From: an uncultured Clostridia bacterium
Lineage (GTDB): Bacteria; Bacillota; Clostridia; Monoglobales; Monoglobaceae
Direction: 5' to 3'
DNA: 5,819 nt
NCBI GenBank assembly: GCA_945878965.1
Contig: CAMCUJ010000103.1
Coordinates: 1 to 5,819 of the forward strand
Part shown: one piece after another, positions 1 to 5,276 of the stretch
Layout of the letters: each line of letters begins with the position of its first letter
Numbering within the stretch: the first letter of the stretch is position 1
The notes under the pieces: model-generated
Told to the model about the DNA's origin: nothing
Seen by the model: the letters and a program-made list of their open reading frames with translations, nothing else
Database searches by the model: none
Made by a program: the position numbers and the translations under genes

Positions 1-50
1 TGCTAAACATTTATTTTGATTATCAGTAATCGAATTATTTAAGAGAATTT

Positions 51-85
51 AAAAATCCCTAAGGCTGAATGCTTTGGGGATTTTT
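51..85. terminator. Bidirectional intrinsic terminator hairpin
   Basis: Bases 51-65 and 71-85 pair as a 15-bp stem (13 Watson-Crick pairs and two G-U pairs on the plus strand) around the 5-base loop TGAAT. The arms begin and end in A and T runs, so either strand yields a hairpin followed by a U run: TTTTTT at 81-86 on plus, and the complement of the A run at 51-55 on minus. Read on the minus strand it lies beyond putP and would stop read-through. Read on plus it could end a gene lying left of the window. The structure is read directly from the sequence; the terminator role is inference from the shape. Confidence 0.8.
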
Positions 86-108
86 TGAGTGTGATACTGC
101 AATAAAAT

Positions 109-131
109 ACGGGCGAACTGTGTTCGCCCGT
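109..131 (-). terminator. Hairpin terminator downstream of putP (GGGCGAAC palindrome)
   Basis: A perfect 10-bp stem (109-118 with 122-131) closes on a 3-base loop. On the minus strand it starts 42 bases past the putP stop codon and is followed by ATTTTATT, which is T-rich though not a pure U run. It probably forms the first proper terminator of putP, backed up by the hairpin at 51-85. The stem motif GGGCGAAC/GTTCGCCC also resembles one half of the repeat at 3282-3327, so it may descend from a dispersed palindromic repeat. Confidence 0.6.
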
Positions 132-141
132 GATAGACAGA

Positions 142-159
142 CGCTGCCAAACGGCAGCG
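142..159. repeat. Small GC-rich hairpin after putP
   Basis: CGCTGCC at 142-148 and GGCAGCG at 153-159 form a perfect 7-bp stem with an AAAC loop. It begins 13 bases beyond the putP stop codon on the minus strand. No U run follows, so it is unlikely to terminate transcription alone. It could protect the 3' end of the putP mRNA or act with the neighbouring hairpin. The function is inference. Confidence 0.5.
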
Positions 160-172
160 AGAGCTGATAAAA

Positions 173-1687
173 TTACGAATGCGTTGCTATGCTTTCAAAT
201 TCAGCTTCAACTTCTTTAGGAGCAGTACCTGTGGCATAGCTAAGCACAGCAATAAAGATTAATGATACAATAAATCCGGGAACTATTTCATACAGACTGA
301 ATATAGTCGGAAGTGAGCCTGTAAATCCGAACAATGCTAAGATGTTTGGCAGATACGCCCACACAAGAGCTGTAACGCCTCCCGAAATGATTCCTGCAAT
401 TGCACCATTTGCATTGGTTTTCTTCCAGAATAATGCACAAAGCATTATAGGACCGAATGCCGCACCAAAGCCTGCCCACGCATGGGAAACTATCTCAAAT
501 ACCGAACTGTTAGGGTCGGATGCAAGCAGTCCTGCAACAACGGCAACGGCAACAACGGTAATTCGGCTTACCATAACCAACTGTTTATCATTTGCATTCT
601 TATTGATGAATGCTTTGTAGAAATCTCCCGATATAGCAGATGCAGTAACCAAAAGCTGAGAATCGGCGGTTGACATAATAGCTGCAAGAATTGCGGATAA
701 CAAAACTGCCGCAATGATTGGAGGAAGCATTTTATTTACCAAAACCATAAATATAGTTTCTTCCGCACCCTGAGCTAAAGGCTCGGCAAACTGCATAAGA
801 TAAGGTCTGCCTAAAAGTCCGAGTATAACAGCTGCCGCAAGTGAGATTACAACCCAAATCATAGCTATAATTCTCGCCGGTTTAACCTCGTCCGCAGACT
901 TTATAGCCATAAATCTTACAAGTATATGAGGCTGACCAAAGTATCCGAGTCCCCACGCCAAAGCGCCTATAATACTGATAACCCCAAAGGTTTCTCCGCC
1001 CTTTGGAATTTTTAAAAGCTCACTCATATCTCCTGCTGTAAATCCATTTTTTGTGAGTGTGAAAATCATCATTACAGGAATAATTATTACCGCAAAGAAC
1101 ATCATTACTCCTTGGATAAGGTCAGTCCAGCACACCGCCTTAAATCCGCCGAGGAATGTATATATAACTATTACAAGAACGCTTATAATAAGTGCGGTTG
1201 AGTATGGTATGTTAAACACAAGATTAAACAGCTTTGCTCCCGAAACAAATCCCGATGCTGTGTAGATTAAGAAGAAAATCAGTATAAACAGCGATGGAAT
1301 AACTCTTAAAAGTACGCCCTTATCGTGGAAACGGTTCTGGAAAAATTCTGGAATTGTAAGCGACTTTGTCTTTTCGGAATATAATCTTAGTTTTTTAGCT
1401 ACAATAAGCCAGTTTATATAAGTACCGAGTGCAAGACCTATTGCTGTCCATATAGCCTCAGTCGCACCGAGCGATGAAGCGTACGCAAGTCCCGGAAGAC
1501 CTAAAAGAAGCCATCCGCTCATATCCGATGCCTGTGCCGACATAGCTGTTACCCATTTGTTCATACCACGTCCGCCCAGTATGTAATCGGCGTGTGATTC
1601 GCTTTTCTTGTAGAACAGAAATCCCACTCCAAGCATAATGCCTATATAGAGTGCAAATACTATTCCCTGCATTATTGAATTACTCAT
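173..1687 (-). CDS. putP: Sodium/proline symporter PutP (SSS family)
   Basis: Membrane carrier of 504 residues that imports L-proline with Na+, member of the solute:sodium symporter family with the LeuT-like fold. The length matches E. coli PutP (about 500 residues) and the protein is hydrophobic throughout, consistent with about 13 transmembrane helices. Key residues are present: GGR with Arg40, then ASDMSGW with Asp55 and Ser57, at the same numbers as the Na+/proline residues of E. coli PutP. GQPHI/L-x-RFMA lies at about 251-261, and Ser339-Thr340 before ADSQ correspond to the Na2-site Ser340/Thr341. The ATG start is preceded by a purine-rich AAAAGGAGAGG (complement of 1698-1708), about 10-13 bases away. 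It is the last of three leftward genes, 301 bases after pfp and closed by hairpins. A related solute such as betaine or pantothenate cannot be fully excluded, but the motifs favour proline. Confidence 0.93.
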   Translation of the reverse strand: MSNSIMQGIVFALYIGIMLGVGFLFYKKSESHADYILGGRGMNKWVTAMSAQASDMSGWLLLGLPGLAYASSLGATEAIWTAIGLALGTYINWLIVAKKLRLYSEKTKSLTIPEFFQNRFHDKGVLLRVIPSLFILIFFLIYTASGFVSGAKLFNLVFNIPYSTALIISVLVIVIYTFLGGFKAVCWTDLIQGVMMFFAVIIIPVMMIFTLTKNGFTAGDMSELLKIPKGGETFGVISIIGALAWGLGYFGQPHILVRFMAIKSADEVKPARIIAMIWVVISLAAAVILGLLGRPYLMQFAEPLAQGAEETIFMVLVNKMLPPIIAAVLLSAILAAIMSTADSQLLVTASAISGDFYKAFINKNANDKQLVMVSRITVVAVAVVAGLLASDPNSSVFEIVSHAWAGFGAAFGPIMLCALFWKKTNANGAIAGIISGGVTALVWAYLPNILALFGFTGSLPTIFSLYEIVPGFIVSLIFIAVLSYATGTAPKEVEAEFESIATHS

Positions 1688-1718
1688 TTTTATTTATCCT
1701 CTCCTTTTGAATTTAATA

Positions 1719-1746
1719 ATTTTATTTTTCTTTTTGCTCGTCCCAA
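1719..1746 (-). promoter_or_regulatory. Candidate sigma-A promoter of putP
   Basis: Read on the minus strand, TTGGGA (complement of 1741-1746) and TAAAAT (complement of 1719-1724) are separated by 16 bases. They match the -35 and -10 consensus at 4/6 and 5/6 positions. Transcription would begin near 1712, leaving a leader of about 25 bases that contains the putP ribosome binding site. The region is very A-rich, so a chance match is quite possible. Confidence 0.35.
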
Positions 1747-1784
1747 AAGAACCAAAAATAACGATCGAGGAATTTCCCCGACAC
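1722..1784 (-). other. 20-codon reading frame, doubtful peptide
   Basis: A GTG-started frame on the minus strand reads 20 residues and is rich in aromatics (it contains DRYFWFFWDEQK) before a TAA stop. It is preceded in frame by a stop codon and has no clear ribosome binding site. The frame overlaps two inverted repeats and the candidate putP promoter. I recall similar aromatic tails at the ends of small predicted proteins in Clostridia, which would fit a dispersed repeat carrying this frame, but I cannot confirm that here. It is not claimed as a gene. Confidence 0.15.
1728..1751. repeat. TTCTTTT/AAAAGAA inverted repeat
   Basis: TTCTTTT at 1728-1734 pairs perfectly with AAAAGAA at 1745-1751 across a 10-base loop. 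On the minus strand it is followed by an A-rich rather than U-rich stretch, so it does not look like a putP-direction terminator. It overlaps the candidate putP promoter and the end of the short frame at 1722-1784. Confidence 0.45.
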
Positions 1785-1842
1785 CTCTTAGCGTTCCTTA
1801 AAGATTAACTTTATCCTATTCGGATTTTGTCAGTCAGTTGGA

Positions 1843-1933
1843 AACGCTATGTTTTAGAACGCAGTGTCAAAGAGAATGCTGCGTTAAGACGTGTACTTAA
1901 GCTTTACCTTCAACTGCGTTGGTTTTAAGCGTT
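1843..1933. repeat. Cluster of AACGC / GCGTT inverted repeats
   Basis: Five short related motifs are arranged symmetrically: AACGCT at 1843-1848, AACGCAG at 1858-1864, CTGCGTT at 1879-1885, CTGCGTT at 1914-1920 and AGCGTT at 1928-1933. The inner pair gives a 7-bp stem with a 14-base loop. Alternatively the outer pairs (1843-1848 with 1928-1933, 1858-1864 with 1914-1920) can form a longer interrupted stem. The two pairings are mutually exclusive. The pattern is seen in the sequence; any regulatory role for putP is inference. Confidence 0.5.
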
Positions 1934-1968
1934 GGATTGGTGATATCTTTTGTCATTACACCTGTCAT
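1897..1968 (-). other. 23-codon reading frame after pfp, doubtful
   Basis: On the minus strand an ATG opens a 23-residue frame (beginning MTGVMTKDITNP and ending in EGKA) that stops with TAA. The same frame is open further upstream across the pfp stop codon, by about 24 codons, in the frame of TTG at pfp's final TAT-TGA. No ribosome binding site precedes the ATG. It could be a chance frame, the remnant of an old gene end, or a rarely used extension of pfp by frameshift. No function can be assigned. Confidence 0.15.
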
Positions 1969-1988
1969 TGATACTGAACGGGAATACT

Positions 1989-3245
1989 TCAATACATCGG
2001 TCTGTCGGCCGAAGCGGTCAAAGTAATGTGCCTTGGAAGTCCGTCAACCATAATCGGTGTAATCTCCGCCTGTATAAGAGGTCTGACATAATCCGTGAAT
2101 TCCTTGGTAACCGTATAATTTTTCGTGTCAATCATAGATATTGGAACTTTTTTCTCTATGTTTGCAATATCGGATATATCAAATACGGAAGTGTTTGACT
2201 GATACGGCTCATCGGAAATGCGGTTAATGGTAATCATAACTCCGCTTTTACCCTCGAGTGCGGCTTGAACTCCGGCACCTCCGCACTGGAATGCTTCTGT
2301 TATATCAACTCTTGATGAAATATGTGATGAACAGCGTTGAAGTGTGTTAAGCTCAATTGCACGGGTTTTGCAATTAAGACGCTTGCTTATAACTCCGGCA
2401 AGATAACGTGCCGCACCCGTTAAAATCTTGTGCCCGAACGAATCCTCAAAGCCGAGAGTTTTTTCAAGCTCTGCAAGGTATATGCCCTCAGGTGTTTTGA
2501 CTCCCTCGGAAAGTGCGATTACGATTGATTTCTTTCTTTTTTGAAGGTTATTGATTTTGCTTATGACATCATCAATATCAAACGGAACCTCAGGCAGAAA
2601 TATAAAATCCGCTCCCTCGCAGTCCTCACCCTCTGAAAGGGCGGCAGAACCTGCAAGCCAACCTGCGTTTCTTCCCATAATCTCAACTATTGTAACGCTT
2701 TGTTGGTCGTACACCAAACCGTCACGTATAATCTCTTTCATAGTTGCGGCAATATATTTTGCTGCACTGCCAAAGCCGGGTGTGTGGTCGGTATGTGCCA
2801 AATCATTATCTATAGTCTTTGGAACACCTATAAATTTTATATCGCTTTCTGTAAGACACGCATATTCAGACAGCTTCTTTATGGTATCCATTGAATCATT
2901 CCCGCCGATATAGATGAAATAACCTACATTAAGCTTTTTAAGCAGACTGAATATCTTTTCATAAATTTCATTGCCCTTTTGAATGTTGTCCGGCAGCTTA
3001 TATCTGCACGAACCAAGAAATGATGACGGAGTTCTTTTTAAAATTTCTATGTCAAGCATACTTTTTATATACTCGGACAAATCAACATATTTCTCATCAA
3101 TAAGTCCCTGAACACCGAAGCACATTCCGTAAATTTTGGGGATTCCCATATCACACGCTGTTTTATAAACTCCGGCAAGGCTCGAATTTATAACTGCTGT
3201 GGGGCCTCCTGACTGTCCGACCATTATATTTTTTTTGATTTCCAA
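1989..3245 (-). CDS. pfp: Pyrophosphate-dependent 6-phosphofructokinase
   Basis: Cytoplasmic glycolytic enzyme of 418 residues that phosphorylates fructose 6-phosphate to fructose 1,6-bisphosphate. The phosphofructokinase fold is shown by GQSGGPTAVINSS (10-22), GGNDS (114-118), PKTIDND (142-148), MGRNAGW (190-196) and the substrate-binding ELNTLQR region (298-304). Two residues point to PPi rather than ATP as donor: Asp117, where ATP enzymes have Gly (E. coli Gly104), and Lys143, where ATP enzymes have Gly (E. coli Gly124). Asp146 is the catalytic base (E. coli Asp127). The PPi reaction is reversible and spares ATP, common in anaerobic Clostridia. Asn116 replaces the usual Asp of GGDDS. The start is TTG, supported by an AAAGGA site; the next internal ATG (Met8) has no such site and would cut close to the first conserved motif. 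It lies 114 bases after the LCP gene on the same strand. ATP use is the alternative, judged unlikely. Confidence 0.92.
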   Translation of the reverse strand: MEIKKNIMVGQSGGPTAVINSSLAGVYKTACDMGIPKIYGMCFGVQGLIDEKYVDLSEYIKSMLDIEILKRTPSSFLGSCRYKLPDNIQKGNEIYEKIFSLLKKLNVGYFIYIGGNDSMDTIKKLSEYACLTESDIKFIGVPKTIDNDLAHTDHTPGFGSAAKYIAATMKEIIRDGLVYDQQSVTIVEIMGRNAGWLAGSAALSEGEDCEGADFIFLPEVPFDIDDVISKINNLQKRKKSIVIALSEGVKTPEGIYLAELEKTLGFEDSFGHKILTGAARYLAGVISKRLNCKTRAIELNTLQRCSSHISSRVDITEAFQCGGAGVQAALEGKSGVMITINRISDEPYQSNTSVFDISDIANIEKKVPISMIDTKNYTVTKEFTDYVRPLIQAEITPIMVDGLPRHITLTASADRPMY

Positions 3246-3256
3246 TACACATCACG

Positions 3257-3262
3257 TCCTTT
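3257..3262 (-). promoter_or_regulatory. Ribosome binding site supporting the TTG start of pfp
   Basis: On the minus strand AAAGGA lies 11 bases before the TTG codon at 3245-3243. No in-frame ATG or GTG lies between the site and the TTG. The nearby ATG and GTG triplets (in GTGATGTG) are in other frames. This makes TTG the best start, somewhat weak for a glycolytic gene. Confidence 0.6.
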
Positions 3263-3281
3263 TTATTAAATAAATAAAATA

Positions 3282-3327
3282 TAGGGGCAGTCAAGAATCA
3301 CCCGCAGGCGACAATTGTTCACCCCTA
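3282..3327. repeat. Decayed palindromic intergenic repeat
   Basis: TAGGGG at 3282-3287 pairs with CCCCTA at 3322-3327. Between them lie two imperfect sub-palindromes, GGG...CCC (3285-3303) and one centred on ACAATTGT (3311-3318). The overall plan, a bounding stem with two GC-rich inner hairpins, looks like the small cruciform repeats scattered between genes in Clostridia, here with several disrupting substitutions. Its right half, GGCGACAATTGTTCACC, resembles the intact hairpin at 109-131. On the minus strand it falls between the LCP gene and pfp and is followed by a T-rich run, so it may attenuate read-through. That role and the repeat family assignment are inference. Confidence 0.5.
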
Positions 3328-3359
3328 ATAATTTATACGATTTGAATTTTAAAAATTAA

Positions 3360-4385
3360 TTATTTGCCCGATTCAGGTGATGGGCTTGCACTTGCCTGTG
3401 CTTCCGCCTTTTCTCTTTCTATCTGCTCGTCCTCTTCCTTGCTCCTTGGTGTGAACACATCTTCAATAAGCTCTGCTGTTTTGGTTTCATCATAAATATA
3501 ATATGAAAGACCGTCTATAGTTCGGGATTCGCCCGGAAGCTGGTGCATTTCCACTCGTGAAACGTCAATGTTCTTAATCAGTGAAAAGTGCTTTGCAAGG
3601 TCAAGTGCTGTATAATTTGTTCTTACATATTTCTGAATAGCTCCGTATAGGTCATTAATCTTAACAAGATACTGCGGAGTAAGTTTTTGAGAGATAAGAG
3701 CCTTTAAAAACTCCTGCTGTGCATCTATTCTGCCAAGGTCACCCATGGCATAGCCCTTAGAGCCGACATTACCCTTTCTGAATCTTACAAAGTCATGCGC
3801 TGCCTGTCCGTCAAGGTGCTGCATTCCTGCCTTAAGATGGATATGTAAATTCTGAACAGGGTCATCATAGTCCATATTAAACGGTACTTCGTAATCAACG
3901 CCGCCAAGAATATTTATTATCTCCTTAAATCCGTCAAAGTCGACAGTTGCAAAATAGTGTATCGGAAGTCCTGTTATCGCCTTAACCTTCTGAATGGTAA
4001 GCTCTTCGGGAGCGGATAAATTACCCTTTGTTACTTCCTGTGCACCTATTCCTATTGACGCATTAATCTTTTGATAGTTCTTTCCTATCATAACTCTTGT
4101 ATCACGAGGAATTGACAAAACATTTACTCTGTTTGAATTTCCGTCAATACTGCAAAGCATTATAGTATCGCTTCGCATACCGCCCTCGTCAACTCCAAGA
4201 ACCAATATATTAAGCATTCCTATCTGTTCGGCGTTTTGCTCATTGTCAAGCGAGCCGATATGAATTTGTTCGCCTAAGCTAAGCTCCGACACCTTTTTTG
4301 CCGCAAATATTCCGCTCACTGTTGAAAGTATTATGCAGACCGTGAATATTGATGCAAATATTATTTTAATCCGTTTTGATAACAT
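3360..4385 (-). CDS. LytR-CpsA-Psr (LCP) family cell-wall polymer transferase
   Basis: Membrane-anchored enzyme of 341 residues; LCP proteins transfer lipid-linked glycopolymers (teichoic acids, capsule) onto peptidoglycan outside the membrane. A short basic N-terminus is followed by one transmembrane helix (about 8-29). The LCP domain then runs from about 57 to 235: LVLGVDEGGMRSDTIM (61-76), SIPRDT (91-96), KINAS (106-110), DFDGF (149-153), LGGVDYEV (160-167), FVRFRKG (199-205) and GDLGR-IDAQQ (215-224). The Arg and Asp residues that bind the polyprenyl pyrophosphate (Arg71, Asp73, Arg94, Asp95, Arg201, Arg203, Arg219) are present. Ala222 stands where many relatives have a second Arg before QQ. 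The C-terminus (from about 313) is a charged, then Ser/Pro/Ala-rich, disordered tail. The ATG start has AAGGAG (complement of 4396-4401) 10 bases upstream. It is first of three leftward genes and has a strong promoter. The exact polymer cannot be named. Confidence 0.92.
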   Translation of the reverse strand: MLSKRIKIIFASIFTVCIILSTVSGIFAAKKVSELSLGEQIHIGSLDNEQNAEQIGMLNILVLGVDEGGMRSDTIMLCSIDGNSNRVNVLSIPRDTRVMIGKNYQKINASIGIGAQEVTKGNLSAPEELTIQKVKAITGLPIHYFATVDFDGFKEIINILGGVDYEVPFNMDYDDPVQNLHIHLKAGMQHLDGQAAHDFVRFRKGNVGSKGYAMGDLGRIDAQQEFLKALISQKLTPQYLVKINDLYGAIQKYVRTNYTALDLAKHFSLIKNIDVSRVEMHQLPGESRTIDGLSYYIYDETKTAELIEDVFTPRSKEEDEQIEREKAEAQASASPSPESGK

Positions 4386-4409
4386 TTATTCTACACTCCT
4401 TAATTAAAT

Positions 4410-4451
4410 GCGTAATTCGTAATGTGTAATTCGTAATGCGTAATTCATAAT
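4410..4451. repeat. 14-base tandem repeat, three copies
   Basis: Three adjacent 14-base units, GCGTAATTCGTAAT (4410-4423), GTGTAATTCGTAAT (4424-4437) and GCGTAATTCATAAT (4438-4451), differ from one another by one or two bases. They lie in the predicted 5' leader of the LCP mRNA, between its promoter and its ribosome binding site. The near-identity suggests recent slippage expansion, so copy number may vary between strains. Each unit contains the self-complementary core AATT. Confidence 0.85.
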
Positions 4452-4486
4452 CGAAATGTATACGGAAAATTACAAATATATATTCA

Positions 4487-4515
4487 ATTATACTGTTTTC
4501 GATGAGAAAAGTCAA
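4487..4515 (-). promoter_or_regulatory. Strong sigma-A-type promoter of the LCP gene
   Basis: On the minus strand TTGACT (complement of 4510-4515) and TATAAT (complement of 4487-4492) are separated by exactly 17 bases. That is 5/6 and 6/6 to the vegetative consensus with ideal spacing. Transcription would start near 4480, giving a leader of about 95 bases that carries the tandem repeat and the AAGGAG site. It is the best promoter in the window and may also supply pfp by read-through. Confidence 0.82.
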
Positions 4516-4582
4516 TAACTTTTGCCCATTACCAAAAAGAATTTATACTTTATTTACATTTAATCAATAGAAAAGTTATAAT

Positions 4583-4598
4583 TTCGGGACAACCCGAA
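4583..4598. repeat. TTCGGG/CCCGAA inverted repeat in the divergent spacer
   Basis: A perfect 6-bp inverted repeat with a 4-base ACAA loop sits between the LCP promoter and the spmA start and overlaps the candidate sigma-E -35 element. No U run follows on either strand, so it is not a terminator. It could be a protein-binding operator or a chance palindrome. Confidence 0.35.
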
Positions 4599-4626
4599 TA
4601 GTTATTTAAAAACGGATAAATACAAG
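4596..4626 (+). promoter_or_regulatory. Candidate sigma-E (mother-cell) promoter of spmAB
   Basis: GAATAGTT at 4596-4603 and AATACAAG at 4619-4626 are separated by 15 bases. They resemble the sporulation sigma-E elements known from Bacillus (an ATA-containing -35, 14-15 bases, CATACAnT at -10). Transcription would begin near 4633, just ahead of the spmA ribosome binding site. In B. subtilis spmA and spmB are expressed in the sporulating mother cell, which agrees. The match is partial in an AT-rich region. Confidence 0.33.
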
Positions 4627-4650
4627 CGTATAATATGAAGGGATATAAAA

Positions 4651-5247
4651 ATGCTTAATTATTTATGGTTTGGAATGATTATTATATCAATTATAATAGG
4701 TACAGTAACCGGAAACATAGAGAAAGTGACCTCTGCAATGCTGAATGGTGCAGGAGGTGCTGTTGAGCTGTGCATAGGACTTCTCGGAAGTATGTGTCTT
4801 TGGACGGGAATTGCAAAGGTTGCGGAAAGAGCGGGACTTGTGGAGATAATCTCAAAATTGCTGAGACCTATAACCAAAATTCTGTTTCCAAAGCTGAAGA
4901 GTGATTCCAAAGCACTTGGGGCAATTGTTATGAATATGGTTGCAAATATGCTCGGAATGGGAAATGCCGCAACTCCGCTCGGACTTAAGGCAATGGCTGA
5001 GCTTGATAAGCTTAACGATGGCTCACAAATCGCCTCAGATGAAATGTGTATGTTTGTTGTAATAAATACCGCATCAATTCAGCTTATTCCCTCAACCTTA
5101 ATTGCGATGCGGCAGGCGGCAGGTGCCGTAAGTCCCGGCGAGGTGATAGTGCCTATTTGGATTTCAAGCATTGCGGCTGTTGTCTGCGGAGTGCTTGCGG
5201 CAAAGCTTTTTCAAAATATTTTCGGCAGAAAAAATCGGAGGTTATAG
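4651..5247 (+). CDS. spmA: Spore maturation protein A
   Basis: Integral membrane protein of 198 residues (B. subtilis SpmA is about 196), acting with SpmB in sporulation. In B. subtilis the pair is needed for proper dehydration of the spore core and hence full heat resistance. The sequence is a nucleoside-recognition (Gate) type membrane domain: hydrophobic segments at about 5-20, 36-54, 89-104, 133-152 and 166-186, with the strongly conserved block NMVANMLGMGNAATPLGLKA at 95-114. The C-terminus is short and basic (GRKNRRL). The start ATG is preceded by AAGGGA at 4638-4643, 7 bases away. It begins a rightward two-gene unit, with spmB 29 bases after its stop, and is divergent from the LCP gene. 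The dacB gene that precedes spmA in B. subtilis is not here. The transported substrate, if any, is unknown for the family. Confidence 0.94.
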   Translation: MLNYLWFGMIIISIIIGTVTGNIEKVTSAMLNGAGGAVELCIGLLGSMCLWTGIAKVAERAGLVEIISKLLRPITKILFPKLKSDSKALGAIVMNMVANMLGMGNAATPLGLKAMAELDKLNDGSQIASDEMCMFVVINTASIQLIPSTLIAMRQAAGAVSPGEVIVPIWISSIAAVVCGVLAAKLFQNIFGRKNRRL

Positions 5248-5255
5248 GCTTGTGA

Positions 5256-5261
5256 AAGGAG
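5256..5261 (+). promoter_or_regulatory. Ribosome binding site of spmB with unusual spacing
   Basis: AAGGAG lies between spmA and spmB. The first in-frame ATG (5277) is 15 bases downstream, longer than usual. An in-frame ATT at 5268 is only 6 bases away, near the optimum, and would add three residues (start, Thr, Glu) before the Met. Either the long spacing is tolerated or the rare ATT codon initiates. Confidence 0.6.
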
Positions 5262-5276
5262 TTTACGATTACAGAG

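Larger units (their letters stand above)
1688..1988. other. 301-base spacer between pfp and putP
   Basis: No convincing gene is present on either strand. The region holds a putative putP promoter and ribosome binding site (1698-1746), a T-rich/A-rich inverted repeat (1728-1751), a near-palindrome CGAGGAATTTCCCCG at 1766-1780, a cluster of AACGC/GCGTT inverted repeats (1843-1933) and two minus-strand reading frames of 20-23 codons. I see no strong terminator for pfp, so read-through from pfp into putP is possible. The look is that of a decayed or structured intergenic repeat rather than of a known riboswitch; I could not match it to any named RNA family. Confidence 0.6.

Noticed and set aside
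171..180. AATTACGAAT at the putP stop resembling the tandem repeat at 4410-4451
   Set aside because: The shared stretch is only about 9 bases and part of it is coding, so chance is enough.
342..620. Plus-strand open frames over putP, including 342-620 and 1053-1265
   Set aside because: They lie antisense to a well-conserved membrane transporter, lack recognisable domains and are shadows of its codon pattern.
1865..1870. TTGACA on the minus strand upstream of putP
   Set aside because: It is a perfect -35 hexamer, but no acceptable -10 follows at 15-19 bases (the 17-base position reads GCGTTT).
1950..2198. 82-codon plus-strand frame over the pfp 3' end
   Set aside because: Most of it is antisense to pfp, and it shows no domain and no ribosome binding site.
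2551..2913. 120-codon plus-strand frame over pfp
   Set aside because: It is antisense to the conserved phosphofructokinase core, has no family signature, and is a shadow of that gene.
3265..3294. TTGACT-18-TTTAAT on the minus strand before pfp
   Set aside because: The predicted transcription start, near 3258, would remove the pfp ribosome binding site. The -35 also lies inside the decayed repeat, so it is more likely chance.
3332..3337. TATAAA on the minus strand between the LCP gene and pfp
   Set aside because: The region 17 bases upstream has no recognisable -35, and the spacer is AT-rich throughout.
4629..4634. Perfect TATAAT just upstream of spmA
   Set aside because: A start about 7 bases downstream would fall inside the ribosome binding site at 4638-4643, and no good -35 lies 16-18 bases upstream.
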